Assembly: GCA_902526565.1 (NCBI GenBank)
Contig: CABZLP010000006.1
Location: 1 to 42,792 of the forward strand
Direction of reading: 5' to 3'
Length of the DNA stretch: 42,792 nucleotides
DNA from: an uncultured Pelagibacteraceae bacterium
GTDB taxonomy: Bacteria; Pseudomonadota; Alphaproteobacteria; Pelagibacterales; AG-422-B15
Shown here: piece by piece, positions 1 to 12,409 of the stretch
How the letters are laid out: every line of letters starts with the position of its first letter
Position numbering within the stretch: position 1 is the first letter of the stretch
Notes under the pieces: model-generated
Database searches by the model: none
What the model saw: only the letters and a program-made list of their open reading frames with translations
Told to the model about the DNA's origin: nothing
Position numbers and translations under genes: made by a program

Positions 1-1032
<1,032 letters not shown>

Positions 1033-1042
1033 GAACTTATAT

Positions 1043-4000
1043 ATGAGTCAGTCATTAATGAATATTTTTAATCCAGCCGCCTCTAGGGATGACTTTAACC
1101 AGGTTAAAATTTCTATCGCAAGCCCTGAAAGAATATTATCCTGGTCATATGGTGAGATAAAAAAACCGGAAACGATTAACTATCGAACATTTAAACCAGA
1201 AAGAGACGGCCTTTTTTGTGCAAGAATATTTGGCCCTATTAAAGATTATGAGTGCTTATGTGGCAAATATAAGAGAATGAAATTCAAAGGCATAATTTGT
1301 GAAAAATGTGGTGTTGAGGTAACAAAAAAAGACGTAAGAAGAGAACGCATGGGCCATATTCAACTTGCCGCTCCCGTAGCTCATATTTGGTTTTTAAAAT
1401 CATTACCAAGCCGTATTGCGCTCATGATGGACATGAAATTAAAAGACTTGGAGAAGGTTCTTTATTTCGAAAAATTTATGGTTACAGAGCCTGGATTAAC
1501 ACCATTATTCCAAAATCAGCTCTTGGATGAAGAGGAATTAGAAAATGCGAAGGAAGAATACGGTATAGACTCCTTTTCTGCAGGAATTGGTGCAGAGGCT
1601 GTAAGAAAAGTTCTTGAAAGAGTTGAACTTGAGTCAGAGCTTGAGTTACTAAAATCAAAACTTGCTGAAACCAAAGCAGTCGCACTTTCTGAAAAACTTG
1701 TTAAAAGAATTAAAATATTTGAAGCCTTTATATCTTCAGGAAACAGACCTGAATGGATGATTTTAACGTCCGTACCGGTAATTCCGCCAGAACTTAGACC
1801 GCTTGTTCCTTTGGATGGAGGAAGGTTTGCTTCATCTGATTTAAACGATCTATATAGACGAGTTATCAATAGAAATAATAGATTGTCGAGACTCATAGAA
1901 TTAAGAGCACCAGATATCATTATTAGAAATGAAAAGAGAATGCTGCAAGAGTCAGTAGATGCACTATTTGACAATGGACGCAGGGGCAGAGTAATTACTG
2001 GAACCAATAAACGACCTCTCAAATCTCTTGCAGAAATGCTTAAGGGCAAACAAGGTCGGTTCAGGCAAAATCTTCTTGGAAAAAGAGTTGATTACTCTGG
2101 TAGGTCAGTAATTGTTGTTGGACCAGAGCTTAAATTACATCAATGTGGTCTGCCTAAAAAAATGGCAATAGAACTATTTAAACCATTTATATATGCGCGT
2201 TTGGAGTCATTAGGTCTCGCAACTACATTAAAACAAGCGAAGAAAATGGTAGAAAAAGAAAGACCAGAGGTCTGGGATGTGCTTGATAGAGTTATAAGAG
2301 AGCACCCAATTATTTTAAATAGAGCGCCTACACTCCACAGGTTGGGTGTTCAAGCTTTTGAGCCCACTTTAATTGAAGGTAAAGCAATTCAACTGCATCC
2401 TCTTGTTTGCACTGCATTTAATGCAGATTTCGATGGCGACCAAATGGCAGTTCATGTACCGCTTAGTCTAGAAGCACAGTTAGAGGCGAGGGTTCTAATG
2501 ATGTCTACAAACAACATATTAAACCCAGCTAATGGTAAGCCAGTAATTGTTCCAAGTCAGGATATAGTTCTTGGTATCTATTTTTTATCACAGGAAAAAG
2601 ATAATGAGCCTGGTCAGGGAGCCGTGTATAAAGATATACATGAAGTTCAACAAGCAATTGAAAATGGCGTAACAACTGTGCACGCAAAAATTGAAGCAAG
2701 AATAGAATACATTAATACAGAGGGAAAAAAAGATACAAAAAGAATTAGCACCACACCAGGCAGGATGCTTTTATGGAACTTGATACCTCAACATAAGGAT
2801 CTTGACCCAAAACTTGTTAATCGTCTTCTTGGTAAGAAAGAAGTTTCGAACTTAATTGATACCGTCTATAGGTACTGTGGACAAAAAGATACAGTTATAT
2901 TTGCAGATCAGCTGATGTCACTAGGTTTTCATTATGCTTATAAAGCTGGAATTTCTTTTGGTAAAGATGACATGATAATACCTGAGACCAAAGAGGAAAT
3001 GGTTTCAGAAACTTCTCTTCAAATAGAAAAATATGAAAAACAATATAACGATGGCTTAATTACTAATAGAGAAAAGTATAATAAAGTAATTGATGCTTGG
3101 GCAAAGTGTACTGATAGAGTTGCTCAAGAAATGATGAATGAAATTTCCTCTGTTAAGTTTGATGAAAAAACTAAAAGAGAACTTCCCATTAATTCTATAT
3201 ATATGATGGCAAATTCTGGCGCTAGAGGTTCAGCAGCTCAGATGAAACAATTATCTGGAATGCGTGGTTTAATGGCCAAACCTTCTGGAGATATAATTGA
3301 AACTCCAATTATTTCAAATTTTAAAGAAGGTCTAAATGTTCTTGAATATTTTAATTCCACTCACGGAGCTAGAAAAGGACTCGCAGATACTGCATTAAAA
3401 ACAGCTAACTCCGGTTACTTGACGAGGAGGTTATGTGATGTTGCTCAGGATTGCACTATTTCAGATCATGATTGTGGTACTGATAATGGAGTATGGATAT
3501 CTGACGTAGTTGAAGGTGGAGAAGTCATTATATCAATCGCGGACAGACTACTTGGTAGATTTTTACAGAAGGATATAATTCATCCAGTTACTAATGAAAC
3601 TGTTGCAAAAAAAGATGATTATATAGACGAAATACTTGCTGAAAAGGTTGAAACAGCTGGTATTCAAAATGCCTACATTAGATCTCCTTTAACTTGTGAT
3701 AGCAAAAAAGGAATTTGTGTAAAATGCTATGGACGTGATCTTGCTAGGGGATTTATGGTGAATGAGGGCGAAGCGGTTGGAATGATTGCAGCTCAATCTA
3801 TCGGCGAACCTGGAACACAATTAACAATGAGAACCTTTCATATAGGTGGAGCCGCTCAAATAAATGATCAATCTTTTGTTGAAATTAATACTGATGGGAT
3901 TTTTAAGATTTTAAATAAAAATACAGTTGAAGATAGTAATAAAAATTTAATTGTAATGGGAAGAAACTGCCAACTTGCTATTCATGACGAAAATCATAGA

Positions 4001-5233
4001 GAACTTGCAAATTACAAAGTACCATATGGAACAAAAATACTTGTAGAAGAAGACTCAAAAGTATCATCAGGAACTAAAATTTGTGAATGGGATCCATTTA
4101 CTAACCCTGTCATTTCAGAGAAATCCGGAACAGTTAACTATGTAGATATGGAAGAAGGAATATCTCTTATTGAAGAAACCGAGGAAAAAACTGGATTAAC
4201 ATATACTAAAGTCAAGGACTGGAAATCTGACTCAAAAGGCACTGATCTTAAGCCAAGGATTACTCTACGGGACAAAAATGGTGATGTAATTCTTCTTGCA
4301 AATGGAAATGAAGCTAGATATTTTCTCCCACCTGATTCTATCTTGTCTGTAGCTGATGGAACAGAGGTACATGCGGGTGATGTTCTAGCGAGAACACCAA
4401 AAGCTGCATCTAAAACAAAAGATATTACTGGCGGTTTGCCAAGGGTCGCAGAGTTGTTTGAAGCAAGAAAACCCAAAGACCATGCTATTATTTCAGAAAT
4501 ATCTGGGACAATTTCTTTTGGAAAAGATATTAGAGGAAAGCAGAAAGTAATTATTACTCCTGAGGAAAATGGAAATGAGCCTGTAGAAGTGTTAATTCCA
4601 AAGGGTAAACATATAGCCTATCAAGAAGGAGAAAGTATTGAAAAAGGTGATTACTTACTTGACGGAAATCCTGACCCACATGATATATTAGAGATATTAG
4701 GAATTGAAGCTCTGGCAGATTATTTAATTAATGAGGTTCAAGAAGTTTATAGACTTCAAGGTGTTTTAATTAATGATAAACATATTGAGGTTTTATGTAG
4801 GCAGATGCTTCAAAAAGTCAGTATAATTGATACTGGTGATAGTTCGTTCATCAAAGGTGAAGAGGTAGACAGATACGAATTCTTAACTACAAATGAGCAA
4901 CTTAATGCTGATGGTAAAAAACCAGCTAAGGGTAAACCAGTTCTTTTAGGTATAACAAAAGCTTCTCTGCAAACAAGATCATTTATTTCTGCTGCCTCAT
5001 TCCAGGAGACGACGCGAATACTTACGGATGCATCTATAAAAGGAAAAGTGGATCGTTTAGAGGGACTTAAAGAGAATGTTATTGTTGGTAGATTAATACC
5101 AGCTGGAACTGGAAGAATCTTTAATCAGATTGAAAATCAGGCAAAAAATCTTGATAAGGAGGCTAAAATTGAAATTGAAGCAATGCAAGCCGCTAAAGAG
5201 CAGGAAACTGCAGAAATTCAGGAAAATTCTTGA
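1043..5233 (+). CDS. rpoC: RNA polymerase beta' subunit
   Basis: Full-length beta' (1396 aa; E. coli 1407). It carries the catalytic Mg-binding motif NADFDGD with Asp462, Asp464 and Asp466. The N-terminal zinc ribbon is formed by Cys71, Cys73, Cys86 and Cys89. The second cysteine cluster is also present (CDVAQDC ... [11 protein letters not shown]), as are the bridge helix and trigger loop region ([16 protein letters not shown]). Start chosen at the ATG preceded by AGGA at 1031-1034; MSQSLMNIF is a typical alphaproteobacterial N-terminus. Co-transcribed with rpoB, 10-base spacing. Nothing odd in the sequence. Confidence 0.99.
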   Translation: MSQSLMNIFNPAASRDDFNQVKISIASPERILSWSYGEIKKPETINYRTFKPERDGLFCARIFGPIKDYECLCGKYKRMKFKGIICEKCGVEVTKKDVRRERMGHIQLAAPVAHIWFLKSLPSRIALMMDMKLKDLEKVLYFEKFMVTEPGLTPLFQNQLLDEEELENAKEEYGIDSFSAGIGAEAVRKVLERVELESELELLKSKLAETKAVALSEKLVKRIKIFEAFISSGNRPEWMILTSVPVIPPELRPLVPLDGGRFASSDLNDLYRRVINRNNRLSRLIELRAPDIIIRNEKRMLQESVDALFDNGRRGRVITGTNKRPLKSLAEMLKGKQGRFRQNLLGKRVDYSGRSVIVVGPELKLHQCGLPKKMAIELFKPFIYARLESLGLATTLKQAKKMVEKERPEVWDVLDRVIREHPIILNRAPTLHRLGVQAFEPTLIEGKAIQLHPLVCTAFNADFDGDQMAVHVPLSLEAQLEARVLMMSTNNILNPANGKPVIVPSQDIVLGIYFLSQEKDNEPGQGAVYKDIHEVQQAIENGVTTVHAKIEARIEYINTEGKKDTKRISTTPGRMLLWNLIPQHKDLDPKLVNRLLGKKEVSNLIDTVYRYCGQKDTVIFADQLMSLGFHYAYKAGISFGKDDMIIPETKEEMVSETSLQIEKYEKQYNDGLITNREKYNKVIDAWAKCTDRVAQEMMNEISSVKFDEKTKRELPINSIYMMANSGARGSAAQMKQLSGMRGLMAKPSGDIIETPIISNFKEGLNVLEYFNSTHGARKGLADTALKTANSGYLTRRLCDVAQDCTISDHDCGTDNGVWISDVVEGGEVIISIADRLLGRFLQKDIIHPVTNETVAKKDDYIDEILAEKVETAGIQNAYIRSPLTCDSKKGICVKCYGRDLARGFMVNEGEAVGMIAAQSIGEPGTQLTMRTFHIGGAAQINDQSFVEINTDGIFKILNKNTVEDSNKNLIVMGRNCQLAIHDENHRELANYKVPYGTKILVEEDSKVSSGTKICEWDPFTNPVISEKSGTVNYVDMEEGISLIEETEEKTGLTYTKVKDWKSDSKGTDLKPRITLRDKNGDVILLANGNEARYFLPPDSILSVADGTEVHAGDVLARTPKAASKTKDITGGLPRVAELFEARKPKDHAIISEISGTISFGKDIRGKQKVIITPEENGNEPVEVLIPKGKHIAYQEGESIEKGDYLLDGNPDPHDILEILGIEALADYLINEVQEVYRLQGVLINDKHIEVLCRQMLQKVSIIDTGDSSFIKGEEVDRYEFLTTNEQLNADGKKPAKGKPVLLGITKASLQTRSFISAASFQETTRILTDASIKGKVDRLEGLKENVIVGRLIPAGTGRIFNQIENQAKNLDKEAKIEIEAMQAAKEQETAEIQENS

Positions 5234-5242
5234 TAATATATG

Positions 5243-5270
5243 TTGACCGGAGCAGACTATTAAGTATTAT
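5243..5270 (+). promoter_or_regulatory. Sigma-70 type promoter for rpsL-rpsG-fusA
   Basis: TTGACC (5243-5248), a 16-base spacer, then TATTAT (5265-5270): 5 of 6 matches to each consensus hexamer. It lies 10 bases after the rpoC stop in the longest non-coding gap of the window. The expected start near 5277 leaves a leader of roughly 97 bases before rpsL. The same layout recurs before rpsM and pccB. Inferred by eye only. Confidence 0.55.
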
Positions 5271-5302
5271 TCGGCATTCTTAAATAGTAGGTGGTAGAGA
5301 AA

Positions 5303-5333
5303 TCTAAACGCTGCTTTTTTTAGACTTTTTTTT
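5303..5333 (+). terminator. Possible weak leader hairpin plus T-run upstream of rpsL
   Basis: TCTAAA (5303-5308) can pair with TTTAGA (5319-5324), followed by C and eight T (5326-5333). The stem is only six mostly A-T pairs with a 10-base loop, so termination would be inefficient. It could be the remains of an rpoBC terminator or an attenuator in the str leader, or chance in AT-rich DNA. Confidence 0.22.
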
Positions 5334-5373
5334 AATAGTTAACTTTTTATTAGTTTCTAACTGGAGACACTCT

Positions 5374-6218
<845 letters not shown>

Positions 6219-6220
6219 TT

Positions 6221-8296
6221 ATGACAAGAGAGTATCCATTAAATAAGTATAGAAATATTGGTATCATGGCGCATATAGATGCTGGAAAGACAACAACTAC
6301 TGAGCGCATACTCTATTATACGGGAAAAAGTCACAAAATAGGAGAGGTACATGACGGTGCGGCTACAATGGACTGGATGGAGCAAGAACAAGAACGTGGA
6401 ATAACTATTACATCTGCGGCGACTACCTGCTTCTGGAATGACCACAGGATTAATATTATTGATACTCCTGGGCACGTTGATTTTACCATCGAAGTTGAGC
6501 GTTCTTTAAGAGTACTCGATGGGGCAGTTGCAGTATTTGACGGCGTAGCCGGTGTAGAGCCGCAAACTGAAACTGTTTGGAGACAAGCAAATAGATACAA
6601 CGTACCAAGAATGTGTTTCGTTAATAAAATGGACCGTACAGGTGCAGACTTCTATAAGTGCTTAGACATGATCAAAGATCGACTTCAAGCAAATGCACTA
6701 GTTTTACAGATACCTTACGGTGGTGAGTCAAATTTAAAAGGTGTGATAGATCTGGTTAAGAATAAAGCAATTGTTTGGGCAAATGAGGATCTTGGAGCTA
6801 AGTATGAATACACAGATATTCCAGATGAATTAAAAGATGCTGCTGAAAAATACAGATCTGAGATGGTAGAAATGGCAGTTGAACAAGATGAACAAGTTCT
6901 TGAAAAATATTTAGATGGGGAAGAGCCAGATGAAGAAACTCTAATCAGGTGCATTAGAAAAGGGACAATTAACTTTGAGTTCGTTCCAATTTTAACTGGA
7001 AGTGCTTTTAAAAATAAAGGTGTCCAACCCTTGTTAGATGCAATTGTTAATTTCATGCCTGACCCAAGTGAGGTTCAGCAGGCAACTGGCAATATTCCTG
7101 GAAAAGAAGAAGAGGAAGTAAGAAAAGCTTCGGATGAGGAACCTTTCTCCGCATTGGCATTCAAGGTAGCCAACGACCCTTTTGTTGGTTCTCTTACATT
7201 CACCAGGATATATTCCGGCAAGTTAGAGGCTGGTTCAACAATATTAAATTCCGTTAAAGGCGATAAAGAAAGAATAGGCCGTATGCTTTTAATGCATGCA
7301 AATAATAGAGAAGACATAAAAATTGCTTACGCGGGTGATATTGTTGCCATTGCAGGCTTAAAAGATACTATAACTGGTGAAACTTTATCTGATGCCCAAA
7401 AGCCGATTATTCTTGAGTCTATGGACTTTCCGGATCCAGTTATTGAGATTGCAGTTGAGCCAAAGACAAAAGCTGATCAGGAAAAAATGGGTGAAGCACT
7501 GGCAAGATTAGCGAAAGAAGATCCATCATTTAGGGTCACTTCAGACGAAGAATCTGGACAAACGGTAATAAAAGGAATGGGTGAACTTCATTTAGATATA
7601 ATTGTGGACAGGATGAAGAGAGAGTTCAATGTGGAGGCTAATGTTGGAGCCCCACAAGTTGCTTATAGAGAAACCATCTCAAAAAATATGGAAGTAACAT
7701 ATACACACAAAAAACAAAGTGGTGGCGCAGGGCAATTTGCTGAAGTTAAGATAATTGTCGAGGGTTGTGAGCCAGGAACTGGAAGAATTTTTGAAGATAA
7801 GATTAAAGGGGGTAATATTCCTAAAGAATACATTCCTGGGGTAGAAAAAGGTATAGAAGGAGTAGCTGATACAGGCGTTATTGCTGGTTTTCCAATTATT
7901 GACTATAAAGTCACCCTGATAGATGGAAAATATCATGATGTAGACTCAAGTAGTCTCGCATTTGAAATAGCTGGACGAATGGCATTTAAGGATGCCTGTC
8001 AAAAAGCCAATCCAAAGTTATTAGAACCAATAATGAGAGTTGAAGTTGTTACACCTGAAGAGTTTATGGGAGATGTAATTGGGGATTTAAGCAGTCGAAG
8101 AGGTCAAGTAAGTGGAAGTGAAGCAAGGGGCAATACAACAGCTATTAGTTCAATGGTGCCTCTGGCTAACATGTTTGGCTATGTAAATACTCTGCGATCA
8201 ATGACACAGGGAAGAGCGCAATATTCAATGTTTTTTGATCATTATGAGCAGGTACCACAAAATGTTCAAGATGAGGTAAAGGCGAAGTTTGCTTAA
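6221..8296 (+). CDS. fusA: Elongation factor G
   Basis: 691-residue translational GTPase that moves tRNAs and mRNA through the ribosome. The G motifs are all visible: AHIDAGKTT (residues 17-25), [28 protein letters not shown] and GSAFKNKG. Domain II to V signatures such as the GMGELHLDI block follow. I start at the ATG at 6221, five bases after AGGTGG; an in-frame GTG at 6212 overlaps rpsG and would add three residues. The gene directly after it is rpsJ rather than tuf, which is unusual. Confidence 0.99.
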   Translation: MTREYPLNKYRNIGIMAHIDAGKTTTTERILYYTGKSHKIGEVHDGAATMDWMEQEQERGITITSAATTCFWNDHRINIIDTPGHVDFTIEVERSLRVLDGAVAVFDGVAGVEPQTETVWRQANRYNVPRMCFVNKMDRTGADFYKCLDMIKDRLQANALVLQIPYGGESNLKGVIDLVKNKAIVWANEDLGAKYEYTDIPDELKDAAEKYRSEMVEMAVEQDEQVLEKYLDGEEPDEETLIRCIRKGTINFEFVPILTGSAFKNKGVQPLLDAIVNFMPDPSEVQQATGNIPGKEEEEVRKASDEEPFSALAFKVANDPFVGSLTFTRIYSGKLEAGSTILNSVKGDKERIGRMLLMHANNREDIKIAYAGDIVAIAGLKDTITGETLSDAQKPIILESMDFPDPVIEIAVEPKTKADQEKMGEALARLAKEDPSFRVTSDEESGQTVIKGMGELHLDIIVDRMKREFNVEANVGAPQVAYRETISKNMEVTYTHKKQSGGAGQFAEVKIIVEGCEPGTGRIFEDKIKGGNIPKEYIPGVEKGIEGVADTGVIAGFPIIDYKVTLIDGKYHDVDSSSLAFEIAGRMAFKDACQKANPKLLEPIMRVEVVTPEEFMGDVIGDLSSRRGQVSGSEARGNTTAISSMVPLANMFGYVNTLRSMTQGRAQYSMFFDHYEQVPQNVQDEVKAKFA

Positions 8297-8304
8297 CTAG
8301 AATA

Positions 8305-8613
8305 ATGGAAAATCAAAATATTAAAATCAGACTTAAAGCATTTGACCATGGGGTTTTGGATAAATCATCTGTTGAAATAGTTGATACCGCAAAACGAACT
8401 GGTGCAATGGTTAAGGGACCAATTCCGCTTCCTACTAATAACGAAAAATTTACCGTTTTAAGATCACCTCATGTAAATAAAAAAAGTAGAGAACAATTTG
8501 AGATAAGAACGCATAAGCGCTTAATTGAGATTGTTGATCCAACCCCTCAAACAGTAGATGCACTTATGAAACTAGATCTTGCGTCAGGAGTTGATGTAGA
8601 AATTAAGTTATAG
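8305..8613 (+). CDS. rpsJ: 30S ribosomal protein S10 (NusE)
   Basis: 102-residue S10, also the antitermination factor NusE. The N-terminus [15 protein letters not shown] and the loop [22 protein letters not shown] are diagnostic. It is the first gene of the S10 cluster, eight bases after fusA, with no promoter or tuf gene between. No separate S10 promoter is visible, so it is probably read from the str promoter upstream of rpsL. Confidence 0.99.
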   Translation: MENQNIKIRLKAFDHGVLDKSSVEIVDTAKRTGAMVKGPIPLPTNNEKFTVLRSPHVNKKSREQFEIRTHKRLIEIVDPTPQTVDALMKLDLASGVDVEIKL

Positions 8614-8615
8614 AT

Positions 8616-9305
8616 ATGAGAACAGGTATCATCGCAAAAAAAATAGGAATGAGTAATTTGTATACACAGAGTGGTGCGAATATTCCAGTAACTGTCTTGC
8701 ACATTGATCAATGTCAGATAGTTGAAAGAGTTGACTCTACTGACACAAATGCTGACAAAGTTTTAGTCGGGGCATGTAAATTAAAAAAAGTCAATAAGGC
8801 TCAGAGGGGATTTTTTGAAAAGAAAAAAAGTAAGGCTTTTAAATATCTCAAAGAATTTTCAATAGATAAAGATACTGAATTAAAGTCGGGCGACCAATTG
8901 CATGCAAGCCATTTTCAGGAAGGCCAATTTATCGATGTATCTGGTTTTACAAAAGGTAAAGGATTTGCTGGGGTGATGAAAAGGCATAACTTTTCAGGTT
9001 TGAGAGCTTCTCATGGAGTTTCTATATCACATAGAAGTGCTGGATCAACAGGGCAGTGTCAGGATCCAGGTAAGGTCTTTAAAGGAAAAAAAATGGCAGG
9101 TCAGTATGGCGATGTTCATAAAACACTTCAAAATTTACAAGTAGTAAAAATTGATGCAGCAAAAAATATTATTTGCGTAAAGGGGGCGACACCTGGTGCG
9201 CGAGGAGCCTGGCTAGTGGTTGAAGATTCTATTAAGAGAAATGACATAAAAGAGGTTAAAGGAATTTCTATACAAGCAGAAAGATCAACTAAAAAGGATA
9301 AATAG
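8616..9305 (+). CDS. rplC: 50S ribosomal protein L3
   Basis: 229-residue L3, an early-assembling protein whose long loop reaches the peptidyl-transferase centre. The conserved block GQCQDPGKVFKGKKMAGQ (beginning about residue 147) holds the glutamine that is methylated in enterobacterial L3, although GQCQD replaces the more common GQNQT. The C-terminal GATPGARGAW motif is present. Starts two bases after rpsJ. The tail is rich in Lys and Glu, as in other alphaproteobacteria. Confidence 0.98.
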   Translation: MRTGIIAKKIGMSNLYTQSGANIPVTVLHIDQCQIVERVDSTDTNADKVLVGACKLKKVNKAQRGFFEKKKSKAFKYLKEFSIDKDTELKSGDQLHASHFQEGQFIDVSGFTKGKGFAGVMKRHNFSGLRASHGVSISHRSAGSTGQCQDPGKVFKGKKMAGQYGDVHKTLQNLQVVKIDAAKNIICVKGATPGARGAWLVVEDSIKRNDIKEVKGISIQAERSTKKDK

Positions 9306-9307
9306 GA

Positions 9308-9928
9308 ATGCAAGTAGAGCTAAATAAAATGAATGGTAAAAGCACAGAGTCCATGGAGCTCAATGAAGCTATCTTTAATTTAAAGCCAGATTTTTCAGTT
9401 ATAAGTTCTCTTGTAAGATGGAATGAGTCTAATAAAAAACCTCAACGTGCGAGAACCAAAAATCGTTCAGAGGTTGCAGGGACAACACAGAAATTAGGTA
9501 GGCAAAAAGGCGGTGGCGGTGCAAGACATGGTTCTAAGAAGGCAAATATTTTCAGAAGTGGTGGTATGGCCCACAACCTTAGAGGAGTAAGGTCATTAAA
9601 AAAACTCCCAAAACGCCAGAGAAACATGGCTGTTAAACATATATTATCTGAGAAAGTTAAATGTAATGATCTAATTTTAATAGACGAACTTAAGATCGCT
9701 GAGCCAAAAACTAAGATCTTAAAGAGTTATTTAGACAAACAAAAAATTAACTCCGCATTGTTTTTAGAAGGTGACACACCTGACCAAAATCTGTCTCTTG
9801 CAGCGAGAAATTTAAAAGACATTAAGTATTTAAGTGTTAAATCAGTGAATGCTCTTGACCTTTTGAGGCACCAGAAATTAATAATAAGTAAAGATGCATT
9901 AGCTCAACTAGAAAAGAATTATAAATAA
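9308..9928 (+). CDS. rplD: 50S ribosomal protein L4
   Basis: 206-residue L4, an early 23S rRNA-binding protein with a loop in the exit tunnel. The tunnel-loop signature GRQKGGGGARHGSKKANIF (about residues 63-81) is clear. In enterobacteria L4 also represses the S10 operon, but no matching leader is visible here because rpsJ has almost no upstream gap. Start ATG is two bases after rplC, with AAGGA at the end of rplC as a likely ribosome site. Confidence 0.98.
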   Translation: MQVELNKMNGKSTESMELNEAIFNLKPDFSVISSLVRWNESNKKPQRARTKNRSEVAGTTQKLGRQKGGGGARHGSKKANIFRSGGMAHNLRGVRSLKKLPKRQRNMAVKHILSEKVKCNDLILIDELKIAEPKTKILKSYLDKQKINSALFLEGDTPDQNLSLAARNLKDIKYLSVKSVNALDLLRHQKLIISKDALAQLEKNYK

Positions 9929-9929
9929 A

Positions 9930-10223
9930 ATGCCTAGTATCAAAGATTTTAAAACAATTATTAAGCCAATTATCACTGAGAAGTCTTCTTTAGGTGCAGA
10001 ATTTAATCAAGTTACGTTTCAGGTTAATAAAACTAGTAATAAGAAAGAAATAAAAACTGCAATAGAAAATATATTCAAAGTAAAAGTTAAAAAAGTGAAC
10101 ACTTCAATAGTTAAAGGCAAATTAAAAGCATTTAGAGGCTCCCTTGGAAAAAGATCTGATTACAAAAAAGCATTTGTAACTCTAGAAGAAGGCCAAACAA
10201 TTGATATTAACGCGGGAGTATAA
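9930..10223 (+). CDS. rplW: 50S ribosomal protein L23
   Basis: 97-residue L23, which lies at the exit of the peptide tunnel and docks trigger factor and signal recognition particle. PIITEKSS (residues 13-20), then a long basic region and the motif VKKVNTSIVKGK are typical. One base separates it from rplD and six bases separate it from rplB. Normal length and composition. Confidence 0.97.
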   Translation: MPSIKDFKTIIKPIITEKSSLGAEFNQVTFQVNKTSNKKEIKTAIENIFKVKVKKVNTSIVKGKLKAFRGSLGKRSDYKKAFVTLEEGQTIDINAGV

Positions 10224-10229
10224 TAAAAA

Positions 10230-11072
10230 ATGCCTTTAAAAAAATTTAGACCAAATACTCCTGGAACACGTGGACTAACACTTGTTGATAAAAAAGGTTT
10301 ATGGAGTGGTAAGCCAGTTAAGTCTCTAACAGCAGGACTTTCAAAAAAAGGTGGAAGAAATAATACAGGCAGAATTACAATGAGACGAAAAGGTGGTGGT
10401 CACAAAGCAAAATACAGGATTATTGATTTTAAAAGAAATAATACTGAAAGTGCAACTGTTGATAGAATTGAATATGATCCAAATAGATCTTCTTACATTG
10501 CATTAATTACATATACTGATGGAACTAAAAGCTATATCTTGGCGCCAAAGGATTTAAAAGCTGGTGATCAAGTAATATCTGGCGAAAAAAAAGAAATTAG
10601 AATTGGCAATTGTATGCCCATGTCTGATATCCCGGTTGGCATAGATATACATAACATTGAGTTAAAAATTGGAAGCGGTGCACAATTAGCCAGATCTGCT
10701 GGTTCTTCAATTCAGATTGTTGGCAAATCTGATGGATACGTTGCTATTAAGCTGCCCTCTGGCGAACAAAGAAAAGTAAGAGAAGAATGCAGAGCTACAA
10801 TCGGTGTTCTGTCAAATATTGATAAGAAAAACCAAAAACTAGGAAAAGCTGGTAGAAAAAGATGGTTAGGTGTCAGACCGTCGGTGAGAGGTGTAGCCAT
10901 GAATCCAATTGATCACCCTCATGGTGGGGGAGAAGGTAAAACATCTGGTGGTCGTGATCCTGTGACTCCATGGGGAAAACCGACTAAGGGAAAAAAGACA
11001 AGAAATAATAAAAGAACAGATAAATTTATTATCAAGAGAAAAACTGACAAAAAAGCAAGGATAGAGGTTTAA
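10230..11072 (+). CDS. rplB: 50S ribosomal protein L2
   Basis: 280-residue L2, needed for joining the subunits and for peptidyl transfer. The N-terminus [14 protein letters not shown], the RNA-binding [18 protein letters not shown] block (about residues 43-60) and the C-terminal [21 protein letters not shown] stretch with the conserved histidines are all intact. Part of the S10 cluster; rpsS follows after two bases. Confidence 0.99.
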   Translation: MPLKKFRPNTPGTRGLTLVDKKGLWSGKPVKSLTAGLSKKGGRNNTGRITMRRKGGGHKAKYRIIDFKRNNTESATVDRIEYDPNRSSYIALITYTDGTKSYILAPKDLKAGDQVISGEKKEIRIGNCMPMSDIPVGIDIHNIELKIGSGAQLARSAGSSIQIVGKSDGYVAIKLPSGEQRKVREECRATIGVLSNIDKKNQKLGKAGRKRWLGVRPSVRGVAMNPIDHPHGGGEGKTSGGRDPVTPWGKPTKGKKTRNNKRTDKFIIKRKTDKKARIEV

Positions 11073-11074
11073 AA

Positions 11075-11347
11075 ATGACGAGATCTGTTTGGAAAGGACC
11101 ATTTGTTGATAGTCATTTATTAAAGAAAGTTAAGGCAGCTGGAGATGGCGGCAAAGGTGGTGTTATTAAAACATGGTCAAGAAGATCTACTATATTGCCT
11201 GAGTTTGTAGGGGTTAACTTTGCTGTGCATAATGGTAAGAGGTTTATACCAGTAAACGTAACTGAAGATATGGTAGGACATAAACTAGGTGAGTTTTCAC
11301 CAACAAGAACTTTTAACAGTCATACTGGAGACAAAAAAACTAAATAA
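11075..11347 (+). CDS. rpsS: 30S ribosomal protein S19
   Basis: 90-residue S19 of the 30S head, partner of S13. [17 protein letters not shown] (residues 2-18) and the C-terminal [15 protein letters not shown] block are signatures. Normal length. It sits between rplB and rplV with two-base gaps on each side, as in the standard S10 cluster. Confidence 0.98.
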   Translation: MTRSVWKGPFVDSHLLKKVKAAGDGGKGGVIKTWSRRSTILPEFVGVNFAVHNGKRFIPVNVTEDMVGHKLGEFSPTRTFNSHTGDKKTK

Positions 11348-11349
11348 TC

Positions 11350-11733
11350 ATGAAGCATTTAATAAGAAAAGATAATGAAGCTTACGCTATTTTAAGGAAT
11401 TTGCGGGTTAGTCCTTCAAAAGTGAATATTGTCCTTGAAATGATAAGAGGGAAGAAGGCCTCTGAGGCAATTAATCTTCTAAAATTTTCTTCAAGAGGCA
11501 TTGCAAAAGACATTAGTAAGGTATTAAACAGCGCAGTGGCGAATGCTGAAAATAATCATCAGCTAGACATAGACATTTTACAGGTAACAGAGGCCTATTG
11601 TGGAAAGAGTATGGTTATGAAGCGATGGAGACCAAGAGCAAAAGGTAGGCCAGGAAGAATTAATAAGCACCTAACTAATGTAACGATTAAAGTTGCAGAA
11701 GTTCAAAATAAGAAATTGGAGAAAGAAGCATAA
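11350..11733 (+). CDS. rplV: 50S ribosomal protein L22
   Basis: 127-residue L22, which lines the exit tunnel at its constriction. LRVSPSKVNIVLEMIRGKKA (about residues 19-38) and the tunnel hairpin region MKRWRPRAKGRPGRINKH (about 92-109) are conserved. It is longer than the 110-residue E. coli form but usual for alphaproteobacteria, which carry short tails on both ends. Followed after three bases by rpsC. Confidence 0.98.
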   Translation: MKHLIRKDNEAYAILRNLRVSPSKVNIVLEMIRGKKASEAINLLKFSSRGIAKDISKVLNSAVANAENNHQLDIDILQVTEAYCGKSMVMKRWRPRAKGRPGRINKHLTNVTIKVAEVQNKKLEKEA

Positions 11734-11736
11734 AAT

Positions 11737-12345
11737 ATGGGACAGAAAGTAAATCCTATTGGCCTTAGATTAATCCTTAATAAAAAATGGCAATCCAAAT
11801 GGTATGCCAATAAGAAGGAATTTGGATCATTCTTACAAGAAGATCTTAAAATCAGATCTTACCTTGAAAAAAAACTAAAAAAATGTGCTGTAGCTAAAAT
11901 ACAGATAGAACGACCAGCAAAGAAAGCTCAAGTAACTATTTATTCAGCTCGACCAGGATTAATTATTGGTAAAAAGGGTAGTGATATAGAAAAACTAAAA
12001 AAGAAAATTTCAGAATTTACATCAGATGATGTTTCAATAAATTTAGTTGAGATCAGAAAGCCAGAAGTTGAAGCTCAATTAATAGCTGATGCAATTGCAG
12101 AACAACTTGAGAGACGGGTTTCATTTAGAAGAGCAATGAAAAGATCTGTTCAGTCTGCAATGAGATTGGGAGCTGATGGCATAAGAGTAAACTGTGGAGG
12201 CCGTCTTGGTGGAACTGAAATTGCTAGAACAGAGTGGTATAGAGAGGGAAGAGTCCCATTACACACATTTAGGGCAAATGTTGATTATGCAATAGCAACT
12301 GCACAAACAACATATGGCGCATGTGGTATCAAAGTATGGATATAA
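11737..12345 (+). CDS. rpsC: 30S ribosomal protein S3, open frame ends early
   Basis: 202-residue S3 of the 30S head and mRNA entry. [12 protein letters not shown] at the start, the KH-domain loop [16 protein letters not shown] and the C-terminal domain [20 protein letters not shown] are intact, so the folded body is complete. The frame stops directly after GIKVWI, where most S3 proteins continue with F/Y-KG-E/D and 15-35 more residues; bacterial S3 is normally about 210-240 residues. The missing tail is readable in the +1 frame at 12341-12406. The stop here is probably caused by loss of two bases in the ATATA tract near 12340, whether real or a sequence error. Confidence 0.93.
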   Translation: MGQKVNPIGLRLILNKKWQSKWYANKKEFGSFLQEDLKIRSYLEKKLKKCAVAKIQIERPAKKAQVTIYSARPGLIIGKKGSDIEKLKKKISEFTSDDVSINLVEIRKPEVEAQLIADAIAEQLERRVSFRRAMKRSVQSAMRLGADGIRVNCGGRLGGTEIARTEWYREGRVPLHTFRANVDYAIATAQTTYGACGIKVWI

Positions 12346-12406
12346 AGGGGATATAGACGATAACGCCCCTCACGATATGGAAAACAATCCAAATAAATTA
12401 GGATAA
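12341..12406 (+). other. Displaced C-terminal tail of S3 in the +1 frame
   Basis: Bases 12341-12406 read [20 protein letters not shown] plus G and a stop, without any start codon. YKGD directly after KVWI is the usual S3 continuation, and the acidic, Pro-containing tail fits alphaproteobacterial S3. The stop at 12404-12406 is three bases before the rplP start, the normal spacing of this operon. If the ATATA tract held two more bases, rpsC would be 11737-12406 and about 224 residues. Confidence 0.75.
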
Positions 12407-12409
12407 GTT

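Noticed and set aside
1516-2049. Long open frame (177 codons) on the minus strand inside rpoC
   Set aside because: It lies fully antisense to a highly conserved part of rpoC, its composition is serine-rich as expected from a mirrored coding strand, and it resembles no known protein. Other antisense frames in topA, fusA and ruvX were left out for the same reason.
12335-12350. Programmed +1 frameshift in rpsC, like prfB
   Set aside because: Not preferred: there is no slippery CTT-TGA type site and no ribosome-like sequence shortly upstream, and no recoding of rpsC is known to me. Loss of two bases in an AT repeat is simpler, so it is listed only as one option.
12346-12409. A small RNA or regulatory site in the gap between rpsC and rplP
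   Set aside because: The gap is explained by the displaced S3 tail and shows no strong hairpin or promoter.
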